DNA of 64,000 bases from Kribbella monticola. Its GTDB lineage: Bacteria; Actinomycetota; Actinomycetes; Propionibacteriales; Kribbellaceae. A model generated the notes under the pieces. It was not told where the DNA came from. It saw only the letters and a program-made list of their open reading frames with translations, and did not search any database. Both the position numbers and the translations under genes were made by a program. The stretch is taken from NCBI RefSeq assembly GCF_003261635.1, contig NZ_QFXK01000091.1:78193-142192 (forward strand). The letters are read 5' to 3'. How positions within the stretch are numbered: the stretch's first letter is position 1; every line of letters starts with the position of its first letter. Positions 17,305 through 25,662 of the stretch are shown piece after piece.

Positions 17305-18324
17305 ATGACTTCGGAGCGGATCTATGTCGGTGGGTACACCAGTCAGGCAGGCGGCGGGGACGGGATCGGGTTCGGTCCGCTCGACGCGATCGGGGTTGCC
17401 GCGGTGACCGAGGATCCGTCGTTCCTGGTTCGGTCGGCCGACGGGCGGTTCCTGTACGCGGCGAACGAGCTCGACGCCGGCCGGGTCAGTGCGTTCCGGG
17501 TCCAGGACGACGGCTCGCTGGAGTTCCTCAACGACCAGCCGACCGGTGGGGCGCACCCCTGCCACGTCGAGATCGACCCGACCGGCAGCTTCCTGTTGTC
17601 GGCGAACTACAGCTCAGGTTCGATCGCGATTCACCCGATCGCGGCCGATGGTTCGCTCGGCGAGGCGACCCAGTTCCTGCAGCGCGAGGGCACCGGGCCG
17701 AACGAGGAGCGCCAGGAGGGTCCGCATGCCCACCAGGTGACGTTCGACCCGACCGGCCAGTACGCGTTCGACGTCGATCTCGGCTCGGACTCGGTGCACG
17801 TGTCGACGCTGACCCCCAAGGGCCAGCTGGAGGCGGTAGACCGGCTGGCGATCCACCCGGGCGCCGGCCCGCGGCACATCGCGTTCCACCCGAGCGGCAG
17901 CGCGGCGTACGTGATCAACGAGCTGGACTCCACGCTGTCGGTTTGCAGCTACGGCGACGGCCAGCTGACCGTAGTACGGACGTTGTCGACGCGGCCCGAA
18001 GGCGCTGACGGGGAGAACTCGCCGGCCGAAGTGCTGGTGTCGGCCGACGGGCGGTTCGTCTACGGGTCGAACCGTGGTGACGACACCATCGCGGTGTTCG
18101 AGACCGGCGCCGACGGGATCGACCTGGCACTGATCCAGACGATCGGATCCGGCGGCTCCGGCCCGCGGCACCTTGCCTTCAGCAAGAATGGGACCGAGCT
18201 GTATGCGGCGAACGAAAAGTCGGACACCATTGCCGTCTTCGCCGTCGACCAGACCAGCGGCGCCCTCACCGCAACGGGGACGCCGCTGAGCTGGCCCAAA
18301 CCGGTCTGCGTGCTGCCGGTCTGA
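17305..18324 (+). CDS. Seven-bladed beta-propeller lactonase (6-phosphogluconolactonase-like)
   Basis: A 339-residue protein of the YbhE/Pgl propeller family. Repeats carry the family signatures PCHVEIDPTGSFLLSANY, GAGPRHIAFHPSGSAAYVINE and GSGPRHLAFSKNGTELYAANE. The family hydrolyses 6-phosphogluconolactone in the pentose phosphate pathway, or other lactones. The ATG at 17305 begins the first strand (MTSERIYVGGYT) and is preferred to an in-frame ATG at 17254. No signal peptide, so it is cytosolic. Monocistronic, with 19 bases to the convergent 95-residue gene. Confidence 0.88.
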   Translation: MTSERIYVGGYTSQAGGGDGIGFGPLDAIGVAAVTEDPSFLVRSADGRFLYAANELDAGRVSAFRVQDDGSLEFLNDQPTGGAHPCHVEIDPTGSFLLSANYSSGSIAIHPIAADGSLGEATQFLQREGTGPNEERQEGPHAHQVTFDPTGQYAFDVDLGSDSVHVSTLTPKGQLEAVDRLAIHPGAGPRHIAFHPSGSAAYVINELDSTLSVCSYGDGQLTVVRTLSTRPEGADGENSPAEVLVSADGRFVYGSNRGDDTIAVFETGADGIDLALIQTIGSGGSGPRHLAFSKNGTELYAANEKSDTIAVFAVDQTSGALTATGTPLSWPKPVCVLPV

Positions 18325-18343
18325 CGAAAGGCGGAACTCAGAC

Positions 18344-18631
18344 TCAGACGAGCTTCTCGAAGAAGAACTCGTGCTTGAGGAACGACACGTCGTACTCGTG
18401 ACCCGGCTGCGGCGGTAGCAGTTGCGCGGCCTGGAACAGCCGCCAGCCGTCCTTCAAAGCGTCCAGCCCGGTCCCGTATGGCGGTTCGTCGCTGTCACCC
18501 GTCGTCGGCGAGGTCTCCCCGGTGCCGTCGTACGTCGACCAACCGACCACTCGCGAGTCCAGCGCCGACGAGGCCAGGTAGAGCACCAGCACCTGCTGCC
18601 GAAGGGTTTGCTGAACAGTTGTCGTCGTCAT
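18344..18631 (-). CDS. Small hypothetical protein downstream of PhyH dioxygenase
   Basis: A 95-residue soluble protein with no recognised family. It begins MTTTTVQQTLRQQVLVLYLA and has an aromatic C-terminus (YDVSFLKHEFFFEKLV). The ATG at 18631 has AGGAG upstream and overlaps the PhyH stop (ATGA), so it belongs to the PhyH transcript and is probably a partner of that enzyme. No membrane segment or signal peptide is visible. Confidence 0.7.
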   Translation of the reverse strand: MTTTTVQQTLRQQVLVLYLASSALDSRVVGWSTYDGTGETSPTTGDSDEPPYGTGLDALKDGWRLFQAAQLLPPQPGHEYDVSFLKHEFFFEKLV

Positions 18632-19491
18632 GCCATCTCCTTCTTGGCGGCGTGCGGATTGAGGCTGCGCTGCGAGACCACGCGCTGCGGGCGGTTCGAC
18701 ACCCGGGTGACCCAGTAGTCCGGGTCGTAGGTGTCGTCACCGGTCAGCGCCTGCCAGAGCTTGACGCGGTTGTAGATCTCCAGCCGGCCGGTGGCGTTCT
18801 CGTACCAGGGGAAGTACTGGCCGAGCTCGGCCGCCACCTGGTCGTCGTACAGGTCGTCGGTGTTCCACAGCCGGACCTGGCGGACGGTCGGGTTGAAGCG
18901 GATCTTGAACATGTAGCGGTCGATGTCGCTGTCGTTCCTGCGGCCGCCGTGCCAGATGCCGTGGTGCAGGAACACGACCGTGCCGGGCGGGCAGGTGAGC
19001 CGCGTCTGGCCGAGCAGGTTCTGGTACCGGCCGGTGTCGGACTCGTTGGTCTTGCGCAGGTGGCTGCCGGGCACGCTGAGGGTGCCGCCCATCTCGAGCG
19101 TCACCTCCTGCGGGTAGTACATGAGCTGTATGTCGAACGCGTCCGGGCGGACGTCGATGATCGCGTCGCCGTGCAGGTTCTGCGCCTCGCCCTCGTTCGC
19201 CTTGCGGATGTGGACGGCGTGGTGGTCGACGGTCGGCTCCGGACCGACCAGGCTGTGGATGGCGCCGGCGATCTCCGGCAACTGCACCAGCTTCTGGACG
19301 AACGCGCTGCCCTCGAAGGCCTCCGACAGCGGAGTGCCGTACGGGACGCCGGGGATGCCGGCCTTCAGTACGTCGATCGCTTCGCGGTTCATCTCGTCGG
19401 GTACGACGGCATCCATCCGGAACGCTCCGGTGGCGACGAAATGCGCCATCTGGACCGAGGTGAGCAGGTTCTTGCGATGGGGATGGGGCAT
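18628..19491 (-). CDS. Phytanoyl-CoA dioxygenase family protein (Fe(II)/2-oxoglutarate)
   Basis: A 287-residue non-haem iron dioxygenase. The iron triad is visible as His107 and Asp109 (NLHGDAI) and His181 (HHGIWHGG). An Arg that binds 2-oxoglutarate probably lies in FKIRFNP. The start at 19491 is preceded by GGGAGAG; a much longer open frame upstream is an antisense shadow of the AraC gene. It hydroxylates an unknown small molecule. It is cotranscribed with the 95-residue gene and divergent from an AraC regulator, which suggests catabolism induced by its substrate. Confidence 0.88.
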   Translation of the reverse strand: MPHPHRKNLLTSVQMAHFVATGAFRMDAVVPDEMNREAIDVLKAGIPGVPYGTPLSEAFEGSAFVQKLVQLPEIAGAIHSLVGPEPTVDHHAVHIRKANEGEAQNLHGDAIIDVRPDAFDIQLMYYPQEVTLEMGGTLSVPGSHLRKTNESDTGRYQNLLGQTRLTCPPGTVVFLHHGIWHGGRRNDSDIDRYMFKIRFNPTVRQVRLWNTDDLYDDQVAAELGQYFPWYENATGRLEIYNRVKLWQALTGDDTYDPDYWVTRVSNRPQRVVSQRSLNPHAAKKEMA

Positions 19492-19573
19492 GTCTCTCCC
19501 TCTCGGGGCGACTGGTCCGTGGTGGTTGGTACTCGTCCAGGCTAGGTTTGGCGAGACTTGTTTCGCGTGGGTT

Positions 19574-19599
19574 GAGATCACCACTGGTGGTAATTTCTC
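19574..19599. promoter_or_regulatory. Inverted repeat between phyH and araC-type gene
   Basis: ACCAC (19580-19584), TG, GTGGT (19587-19591) form a perfect inverted repeat. It is flanked by GAGA (19574-19577) and TCTC (19596-19599). It ends 4 bases before the AraC-type ATG, so binding here could repress the regulator's own message and act on the divergent phyH unit. Confidence 0.4.
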
Positions 19600-19602
19600 A
19601 CC

Positions 19603-20370
19603 ATGGTCCTGTTGCACCTGGCCGAGCCGCCCGAGCGAGTGCACGCCGGCGTCGGGGTTCACGGCGTGCGCGGCCGGCGAGACACCTACTTGCTGCCCGA
19701 CCTGTGGCAGTTCCACCTCTACGGGTACTCGGCGGATCTGACGGTCGACGGCACGGCGTACGAGGTGTCGCCCGGTTCGGTCAGCCTGGTGCCCGCGGGA
19801 GTGCAGGTGGAGTTCGCGTACCGCGGTCGCTCGGAGCACCTCTACGCACACTTCCGGCCGCGTCTCGTCGGCGAGCCTTCGTACGTTCCGGTGGTGCAGG
19901 ACTCCGGTACTGCGGCGCCGGTACTGTCCGACCTGCTCCGCCAGGCGATCGAGGCGACCCCGTCCGGCACGGCCCGAGTCGCCGCCGAGGTGTGGACCGC
20001 GCTCTGGCGAGTCGCCCAGCTCAGCGCAGCCCTCGGCGAAGGCGGCGGTACTGCGGGTCACCCGGCCGTCGCGGCAGCCATCGCCTACATCGAAGCAAAT
20101 CTCGCGCGACCGCTCACGGTTCCCGCCCTGGCCCGAGCCGCTGGTGTCTCGCACAACCACCTGACCCGCCTCTTCCGCTCGGAAACCGGTACGACGGTCG
20201 TCGCCTACATCCGCCAACGCCGGATGGCTCGCGCCCGCCACCTGCTCGTCTCCTCGACTCTCTCCATCCCCGCGGTCGCTGCCTCGGTCGGCATCCCCGA
20301 CCTGCACGCCTTCAACAAGTCCTGCCACCGCGAACTGGGCGGCTCCCCGCGCTCTGTCCGCGCCGGTTAA
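19603..20370 (+). CDS. AraC-family transcriptional regulator
   Basis: A 255-residue regulator. The N-terminal cupin-like sensor (residues ~10-120) contains VSPGSVSLVPAGVQVEF. The C-terminal double helix-turn-helix (~155-253) contains LTVPALARAAGVSHNHLTRLF and SIPAVAASVGIPDLHAFNKSCHRELGGSP. It probably activates the divergent dioxygenase operon in response to a small ligand. The ATG is preceded by the inverted repeat described separately and has no clear Shine-Dalgarno. Confidence 0.92.
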   Translation: MVLLHLAEPPERVHAGVGVHGVRGRRDTYLLPDLWQFHLYGYSADLTVDGTAYEVSPGSVSLVPAGVQVEFAYRGRSEHLYAHFRPRLVGEPSYVPVVQDSGTAAPVLSDLLRQAIEATPSGTARVAAEVWTALWRVAQLSAALGEGGGTAGHPAVAAAIAYIEANLARPLTVPALARAAGVSHNHLTRLFRSETGTTVVAYIRQRRMARARHLLVSSTLSIPAVAASVGIPDLHAFNKSCHRELGGSPRSVRAG

Positions 20371-20411
20371 TTGGGCTGCGGCCGGCTGGTGAGCAGGGCA
20401 TCGTTGGACCG

Positions 20412-21362
20412 GTGACGGACAAGCTGCGGCGATGGCTGGCCGAGGACTTCGGGCTCGACGTAGTGGCGCTCGAGCAGGTACACGAGGGCGCTGACATCGC
20501 TGCTGAGGTGTGGCGGGCTGTCGGCGACGCGTCGTACGCGGTGAAGTGGTCCGGTGGCGGCACGGACGCTGGGCCGCGCGCAACGGCGTACCTGGCAAGC
20601 AGAGGCGTCCAGGGAGTGCCTGGGCCGGTCCGGACTCTCACTGGTGGCTTGTGGAGTGAACGCGAGGGCCGACGGCTCTCGGTAATGCCGTGGATCGCAG
20701 GAGATCGCGCCGCCGACACAGGGCTCACTCTTGAGCAGTGGACGTCGTACGGCGTTCTGCTGGCGGCCGTACATCGCGCAGAGCCGCCCGCCGAGCTACG
20801 GGCCGTGCTGCCGCGGATCAACCCCATCAACGCTCGCATGCCCGACCTGGCTCGCTCTGTTCGAGCCAGGCTCGCTACGCCGTCCGACGCCGTCGAGGAG
20901 GAACTCGCAGCTATCTGGGAAGCTCACGACGACCTCATCACCGCTGTGCTCGACCAGTGCGCGGACCTTGGCGACCGCGACCTCGGCGGCACCCCTGTGC
21001 TCTGTCACGCCGACCCCCACCTCGCCAACGTGCTGGTCACACCAGAGCAGCTCTACCTCATCGACTGGGACGACGTAGTACTGGCACCGCCCGAGCAAGA
21101 CCTCCTGTTCATCCTCGGCGGCATGGGCCCCATCGGCCCGACCACCCTGGACGAACAGGAGGCCTTCTTCACCGGCTACGGCGAGGTCGAGCTGGATCCG
21201 ACCCGCCTCGCCTACTACCGCTCAGCCCGCGCCATCGAGGACTTCGTCGGCTGGTCCGACTACGTCCTCGGCGGAGCTCCCGACCGCACGGACCGCGTCG
21301 AGGTGGTCCGTTTCATCCTCGGGCCCGACGGCCTCGCATTGCGGGCTCTCGCTAGCGACTGA
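20412..21362 (+). CDS. Aminoglycoside phosphotransferase-like kinase
   Basis: A 316-residue protein of the APH/choline kinase fold. The catalytic loop LCHADPHLANVL (HxDxxxxN) and metal-binding LIDWDDVVLAPPEQDL are both intact. The family phosphorylates aminoglycosides, macrolides, homoserine or other hydroxyl metabolites; the substrate is open. The start is the GTG at 20412 (TDKLRRWLAEDFGL), inside a longer frame shared with the AraC region. The last 11 bases overlap the convergent secreted-protein gene. Confidence 0.85.
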   Translation: MTDKLRRWLAEDFGLDVVALEQVHEGADIAAEVWRAVGDASYAVKWSGGGTDAGPRATAYLASRGVQGVPGPVRTLTGGLWSEREGRRLSVMPWIAGDRAADTGLTLEQWTSYGVLLAAVHRAEPPAELRAVLPRINPINARMPDLARSVRARLATPSDAVEEELAAIWEAHDDLITAVLDQCADLGDRDLGGTPVLCHADPHLANVLVTPEQLYLIDWDDVVLAPPEQDLLFILGGMGPIGPTTLDEQEAFFTGYGEVELDPTRLAYYRSARAIEDFVGWSDYVLGGAPDRTDRVEVVRFILGPDGLALRALASD

Positions 21363-21693
21363 CGCAAACAGCGAAGGGGCCGTCGGGGCTGACGCTGGCG
21401 CAAGCAGTCCAGCCCTGCGGATAGCCGTAGGTAGTGGTGTTGCCGCCACCAACCGGCACCCAGGCATCCGCCAACTTGTTGCCGTAGGCATCGTAAAGCG
21501 TGGCCCAGCCGCTGTAGCTGTTGTTCCAGGCGCGCGCGTGCCAAGCGCCGTCGCTCCATTGCTCGATGCAGGCCGTCCAGTTGCGTGCGCTGGCGCAGTA
21601 CTGGGCCTGCTCGGTGGCGTGCGCGGGTGCGGCTGCAGTCAGGCTGGCGGCGAGTGCGCCGGTGGCGGCCAGGGCGGACATGATCTTGCGCAT
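21352..21693 (-). CDS. Small secreted protein
   Basis: A 113-residue protein with a clear Sec signal peptide (MRKIMSALAATGALAAS, cleavage near AHA-TE). The mature part has four cysteines (QYCAS, TACIEQW, TACASV, AVCVSR) and many Trp/Tyr/Asn residues, suggesting a small disulfide-stabilised extracellular domain. Upstream bases (GGGGAGAG) form a ribosome site. Its end overlaps the convergent kinase gene. No known family recognised. Confidence 0.8.
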   Translation of the reverse strand: MRKIMSALAATGALAASLTAAAPAHATEQAQYCASARNWTACIEQWSDGAWHARAWNNSYSGWATLYDAYGNKLADAWVPVGGGNTTTYGYPQGWTACASVSPDGPFAVCVSR

Positions 21694-21811
21694 GAACTCT
21701 CTCCCCAGGTTTGAGAAATGGGCGAGGTCAGGCTAGGCAGCGCGGAACCGGAAGCGACAGCATCTCGAAAAATCTCGAAATGACTTGGCACCGGCTGCTT
21801 GTGGAACGTCC

Positions 21812-22549
21812 TCAGGCGTGGCGGAGCCAGATGTTGGGTTCTTGGTAGTGGCCGGTGTCTGTGGCGCGGTCGATGGTGAGGGTGGTGAGGCCGTCGGGGA
21901 TAACGTAGGTGCCGGTGGCGGGGAATGCCATGCCGGTCCACTTCTCCCAGTCGGCGACGGAGCCGGTCATCGTTTGGCTCGCCGGAGCGGGGGCGAGCAG
22001 GGTGGCGCCGAGGCGGACGTGGGTGCGCAGCCAGGGGTCGAGCGGGAGCCCGTCGTCGCGGGTCCAGGTCATGAACTCGGCGATGTCGATCAGCGGGTAC
22101 TGCGACTTGGAGGTCGGCCGGACCGGCGCGATCATCCGGGTGAGGCCGCGCGCCAGCGCCTGCTCCTTCACCGCCGTGATCACCCGGCCGGCGTGGCCTT
22201 TGCCCTGCTCGTCGTTCCGCACAGCCGCTGCCATCAGCACAAACGTGTCCGGAACCACCCCGGCCTCGTACGACTCGACCGAGCGCGCCAGCGAGTCCGT
22301 GAAGCCGCCCGGAAGATCGGCGACCGTGCCGTCCCAAGCGATCGGCACACCCCAGCAGCCCGCGATCAACCGCCGGTCGTCGCTGTCGACGAGGTAGAAC
22401 TCCCAGTCGCGGAAGTATTCGATGCGGCGCTCTCGGTACGGCGCTACGCCCTCGTCGTGAAAAATGAACTCGGGCCAGTCCTCCACGAACCGCCGCTCGG
22501 CTTCCTCGTCCAGCTCGGGTGCGGTGGCGACGGGGATCAGCTCGTACAT
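21812..22549 (-). CDS. GNAT-like acetyltransferase
   Basis: A 245-residue protein with an acetyl-CoA-binding core in the middle: LMAAAVRNDEQGKGHAGRVITAVKEQALARG carries the Q/RxxGxG/A pyrophosphate loop (QGKGHAG). The N-terminal part begins MYELIPVATAPELDEEAERR. The start is set at 22549 because the family-like sequence begins there; longer upstream residues are unlikely. No operon partner; the divergent GT39 gene starts 89 bases away. Substrate unknown. Confidence 0.75.
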   Translation of the reverse strand: MYELIPVATAPELDEEAERRFVEDWPEFIFHDEGVAPYRERRIEYFRDWEFYLVDSDDRRLIAGCWGVPIAWDGTVADLPGGFTDSLARSVESYEAGVVPDTFVLMAAAVRNDEQGKGHAGRVITAVKEQALARGLTRMIAPVRPTSKSQYPLIDIAEFMTWTRDDGLPLDPWLRTHVRLGATLLAPAPASQTMTGSVADWEKWTGMAFPATGTYVIPDGLTTLTIDRATDTGHYQEPNIWLRHA

Positions 22550-22637
22550 GCCGCGAACGCTAGTCGCGAAGCTCGCCCGCAGCCACCGGGTTTCGGGGTA
22601 TGACAGCGGTATAGGCCGGAGCGCGAGCCTCGCAAGC

Positions 22638-24188
22638 ATGAGCTCCCCGGCGAACACCTTCGAGGCGACCGCCTTCGGCCAGAAGGAGACGACCGCATCT
22701 GAGAAGGTCCCTGCGCCGGCTCGCCGCGAGCCCAGCCGCAATCGCCCGTTGGTGGTGCTGCTCGGCGCGCTGGCGACCGTACTGACGCTCGTCAGCAACC
22801 GCTACGGCTACTACCACGACGAGCTGTACTTCCTGGTCTCCGGCAAGCACCCTGCCTGGGGGTATCCCGACCAGCCACCCCTGACTCCACTGCTGGCCCG
22901 CCTCGGCGACGCGCTGGCTCCTGGTGAGGTCTGGGCGCTCCGCGTCCCTGCGACGGTCTGCACGGTACTGACGGTGCTCTTCGTCGCCCTGCTAGTCCGT
23001 GAGCTGGGTGGCTCGCTGCGGGCCGAGTTGATCGCTGCGGGCGCGTTCTCGTGCTCGACGATGGTGCTGATCACTGGGCACGTGCTGGGAACCAGTACGA
23101 CCGACCTGACCTTCGTAGCGGCGCTGAGCTGGCTCCTGTGTCGACTGATCCGCACTGGCAACGACCGGCTCTGGCTGATCATCGGACTGGTGCTGGGCGT
23201 CGGCCTGCTCAACAAGATGACGCTGGCCCTGTGGGTGTTCGCAGTACTCGTGGCTCTGGTTCTGGTCGGCCCGCGACGGATCATGTACAGCCGGTGGTTC
23301 CTCGTCTCCGCTGTGCTGTCGCTGGCGCTGTGGACGCCGTACCTGCTCTGGCAGGCTCAGCACGACTGGCCGCAGCTGACCATGGCCTCGGTACTGCGTG
23401 AGCAGGCTGCCCAGGGCGGCTCGCTCGGCCTACTGCCGTACCAGGTCGTTGTCGGACCACTACTGCTACCGCTCTGCGTCGCCGGCGGCGTCTGGCTGTG
23501 GCGTAGCTTTCGCGTCTTTGCGGTGACCTTCATAGTGTTCGCTGCCCTGCTGATGATCACCGGCGGCAAGGCGACCTACCTCGCCAGCGCCTACCCAGCC
23601 GTCTTCGCCGGAGCCGGCATCGCCGCCGACCACTGGCTCCGCAAGCGCCAACGCGCAATCACCCTGTACGGCGTACTCGCTCTGTCACTCCTCATCGCAG
23701 CGCCGCTCGGCCTTCCCCTGCTGCCGGAGCGCACGGCGGTCGCCTACGGCAAGGCGCTGACCGTCGACCAGGCCCGCAGCCAGCTCGGCTGGCCGGAGCT
23801 CGCCGACTCGGTCGCTCGCGCTATGAACCAACTCTCCCCAGCCGAGCGCTCCCGTGCGGTCATCTATACCTACAGCTACGGCCAGGCCGCGGCGCTCGAG
23901 CGCTACGGACCGGCTCGCGGCCTGCCCTCGGCGTACAGCGGTCACAACGGCTTCGCCAACTGGGGCCCGCCGCCGGACTCGGCCGATATCGCCGTCGTGG
24001 TGGACGGCTTCCGGCGTACCGGACCTTCAGACGTCCCGGAATGGACCAGGCAGGCCTGCCAGACCCTCACCCAGGCGGGCGCGGTCGAGGCACCCACAGC
24101 CACCCGGGAGCGCGGGAAACCGATCTGGATCTGCCAACTCCGCGAGCCTTGGTCCACCCTCTGGCCCCACCTGACCCGCCTCGGCTGA
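22638..24188 (+). CDS. GT39-type membrane glycosyltransferase (ArnT-like)
   Basis: A 516-residue protein with about ten membrane helices (residues ~38-390) and a soluble C-terminal domain. The first extracytoplasmic loop holds the GT-C signature: GYYHDELYFLVSGKHPAWGY followed by DQPPLTPLLARL. It would move a sugar from a polyprenyl carrier to an acceptor outside the membrane. The ATG at 22638 is the most likely start, with no strong Shine-Dalgarno. Monocistronic and convergent with the yajQ-like gene. Confidence 0.88.
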   Translation: MSSPANTFEATAFGQKETTASEKVPAPARREPSRNRPLVVLLGALATVLTLVSNRYGYYHDELYFLVSGKHPAWGYPDQPPLTPLLARLGDALAPGEVWALRVPATVCTVLTVLFVALLVRELGGSLRAELIAAGAFSCSTMVLITGHVLGTSTTDLTFVAALSWLLCRLIRTGNDRLWLIIGLVLGVGLLNKMTLALWVFAVLVALVLVGPRRIMYSRWFLVSAVLSLALWTPYLLWQAQHDWPQLTMASVLREQAAQGGSLGLLPYQVVVGPLLLPLCVAGGVWLWRSFRVFAVTFIVFAALLMITGGKATYLASAYPAVFAGAGIAADHWLRKRQRAITLYGVLALSLLIAAPLGLPLLPERTAVAYGKALTVDQARSQLGWPELADSVARAMNQLSPAERSRAVIYTYSYGQAAALERYGPARGLPSAYSGHNGFANWGPPPDSADIAVVVDGFRRTGPSDVPEWTRQACQTLTQAGAVEAPTATRERGKPIWICQLREPWSTLWPHLTRLG

Positions 24189-24316
24189 CGCCGTTCACGT
24201 CTAGTGAGATCAGTCACCTGCTGGCCGACTACCCGTACGAGGCGCCGGGCCCTGTCGGCGGGAGCCGGGCGAGCGTCGCCGCCGGCTCGGGGGTGGCCGG
24301 CGCGACGTTCGGGGGA

Positions 24317-24808
24317 TCAGCGGTAGTTGACGAACTGGACGGCGAAGTCGAGGTCCTCGCCCTTGATCAGCGCCTGGACCGTCTGGAGGTCGTCGCGGCT
24401 CTTGCTCGACACGCGGAGTTCGTCGCCCTGGATCTGCGCCTTGACACCCTTCGGGCCCTCGTCGCGGATCAGCTTCGAGAGCTTCTTCGCGTTCTCCTGG
24501 GTGATCCCGGCGTTGATCGTCGCGGTGATCTTGTAGACCTTCCCGGACAGCTTCGGCTCGTCGGCGTCCAGGCCCTTGAGCGAGATCTGCCGCTTGACCA
24601 GCTTGTCCTTGAGCACGTCGAGGACGGCGTTCACCCGCTCCTCGGTGTTCGCCTGCATGTCGATCGTCTCGCCGGTCAGCTTGATGGCCGCGTCGACGTT
24701 CTTGAAGTCGAACCGCTGGCTGATCTCCTTCGCCGCCTGGTTCACGGCGTTGTCCACCTCCTGATGATCGACCTTGTTCACGATGTCGAAGGAGGACTCC
24801 GAAGCCAT
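24317..24808 (-). CDS. YajQ/DUF520 family nucleotide-binding protein
   Basis: A 163-residue cytosolic protein of the YajQ family, some members of which bind cyclic di-GMP or GTP. It begins with the family's SSFDIVNKVDHQEVDNAVNQ and contains ISQRFDFKN, and ends DLDFAVQFVNYR. The start at 24808 has AAGGAAG upstream. Full length for the family. Its upstream region is shared with the divergent tRNA-Tyr gene. Confidence 0.95.
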   Translation of the reverse strand: MASESSFDIVNKVDHQEVDNAVNQAAKEISQRFDFKNVDAAIKLTGETIDMQANTEERVNAVLDVLKDKLVKRQISLKGLDADEPKLSGKVYKITATINAGITQENAKKLSKLIRDEGPKGVKAQIQGDELRVSSKSRDDLQTVQALIKGEDLDFAVQFVNYR

Positions 24809-24906
24809 GGGCACTTCCTTTCCGAGTTGCTGTCTTTCCGATTTGCTGTCAGGGGCACTGTCTGTTGTATCGTCTCTCACGCCGGTCCACGGACCAGCAG
24901 CGCCCT

Positions 24907-24989
24907 GGCGGGTTGCCCGAGCGGCCAAAGGGAGCAGACTGTAAATCTGTCGGCTTATGCCTACGCAGGTTCGAACCCTGCACCCGCCA
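24907..24989 (+). tRNA. tRNA-Tyr (anticodon GTA)
   Basis: An 83-base class II tRNA. The acceptor stem is GGCGGGT (24907-24913) with ACCCGCC (24982-24988) and discriminator A at 24989. The anticodon GTA lies at 24941-24943 in the loop CTGTAAA. A long variable arm and the T-arm AGGTTCGAACCCT are present. CCA is not encoded. Confidence 0.97.
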
Positions 24990-24997
24990 CAGGAGCA

Positions 24998-25039
24998 AAA
25001 CAGCCCCTGACCTGGAGTGATCCGGGTTGGGGGCTGTTT
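24998..25039 (+). terminator. Terminator of tRNA-Tyr
   Basis: A perfect 10-bp stem, AAACAGCCCC (24998-25007) with GGGGCTGTTT (25030-25039). The loop region can pair further (GACC with GGGTT). It begins 9 bases after the tRNA end. A second copy of this hairpin occurs at 26287. Confidence 0.8.
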
Positions 25040-25089
25040 CGTTGGGTGGGTGGCTGTAATGGGGGTGGGGGTCGGGACATAGAGGGGGT

Positions 25090-25662
25090 ATGAGGCAGAC
25101 GGGTGAGGTGGAGCGGGCGGCGTTCGAGGGGCTCTATCGGGAGCACTACTGGGCGCTGTTGCGGTTCGCGGTTCGGCGGTTGCCGGATCAGGAGAGTGCG
25201 CGGGATCTGGTGGCTGACACGTTCGCCGTGGCCTGGCGACGTCGGCAGCGGATTCCGCCTGATCGGGTGCTGCCGTGGTTGTACAGCGTCGCCGGCAAGT
25301 TGCTGGCGAATCGGCGTCGGAGCCGGGTGCTGGCCGACGACGTGACGCGGCGGCTTTCGTCGTACGCCGTGCTCGATCATGCGGCGGGTCCCGAGGAACG
25401 TGCTGAGTGGACCGAAGTGCTGAACACCGTGCTCGAGGCACTCCGCACGCTTCATCGGCGAGACCAGGAAGTGCTGTTGTTGCACGCCTGGGAAGGCCTT
25501 CAAGGCGACGACCTGGCGGCGGCGCTGGGTTGCTCGACCGGTGCAGCGGCCGTCCGGCTGCATCGTGCCCGGCGTCGGCTTCGAGCCGCTCAAGACGCAC
25601 AGCCCACCTCGCCGCCTGCCGAGCCCTATCCATCCCGCGCATCTGACGGAGTGACGACATGA
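25090..25662 (+). CDS. ECF-type RNA polymerase sigma factor
   Basis: A 190-residue sigma factor. Region 2 has YREHYWALLRFAVRRL and ESARDLVADTFAVAWRR; region 4 has LHRRDQEVLLLHAWEGLQGDDLAAALGCS. It ends in a short disordered tail (QPTSPPAEPYPSR). Its ATGA overlap with the following membrane-protein gene suggests that protein is its regulator. The pair sits alone between two hairpins of the same sequence. Confidence 0.9.
   Translation: MRQTGEVERAAFEGLYREHYWALLRFAVRRLPDQESARDLVADTFAVAWRRRQRIPPDRVLPWLYSVAGKLLANRRRSRVLADDVTRRLSSYAVLDHAAGPEERAEWTEVLNTVLEALRTLHRRDQEVLLLHAWEGLQGDDLAAALGCSTGAAAVRLHRARRRLRAAQDAQPTSPPAEPYPSRASDGVTT

Noticed and set aside
24907..24989. tRNA-Tyr as an integration site of a mobile island
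   Set aside because: No integrase and no second copy of the tRNA 3' end were seen in the adjacent ~5 kb; the repeated sequence next to it is a terminator hairpin, not the tRNA end.
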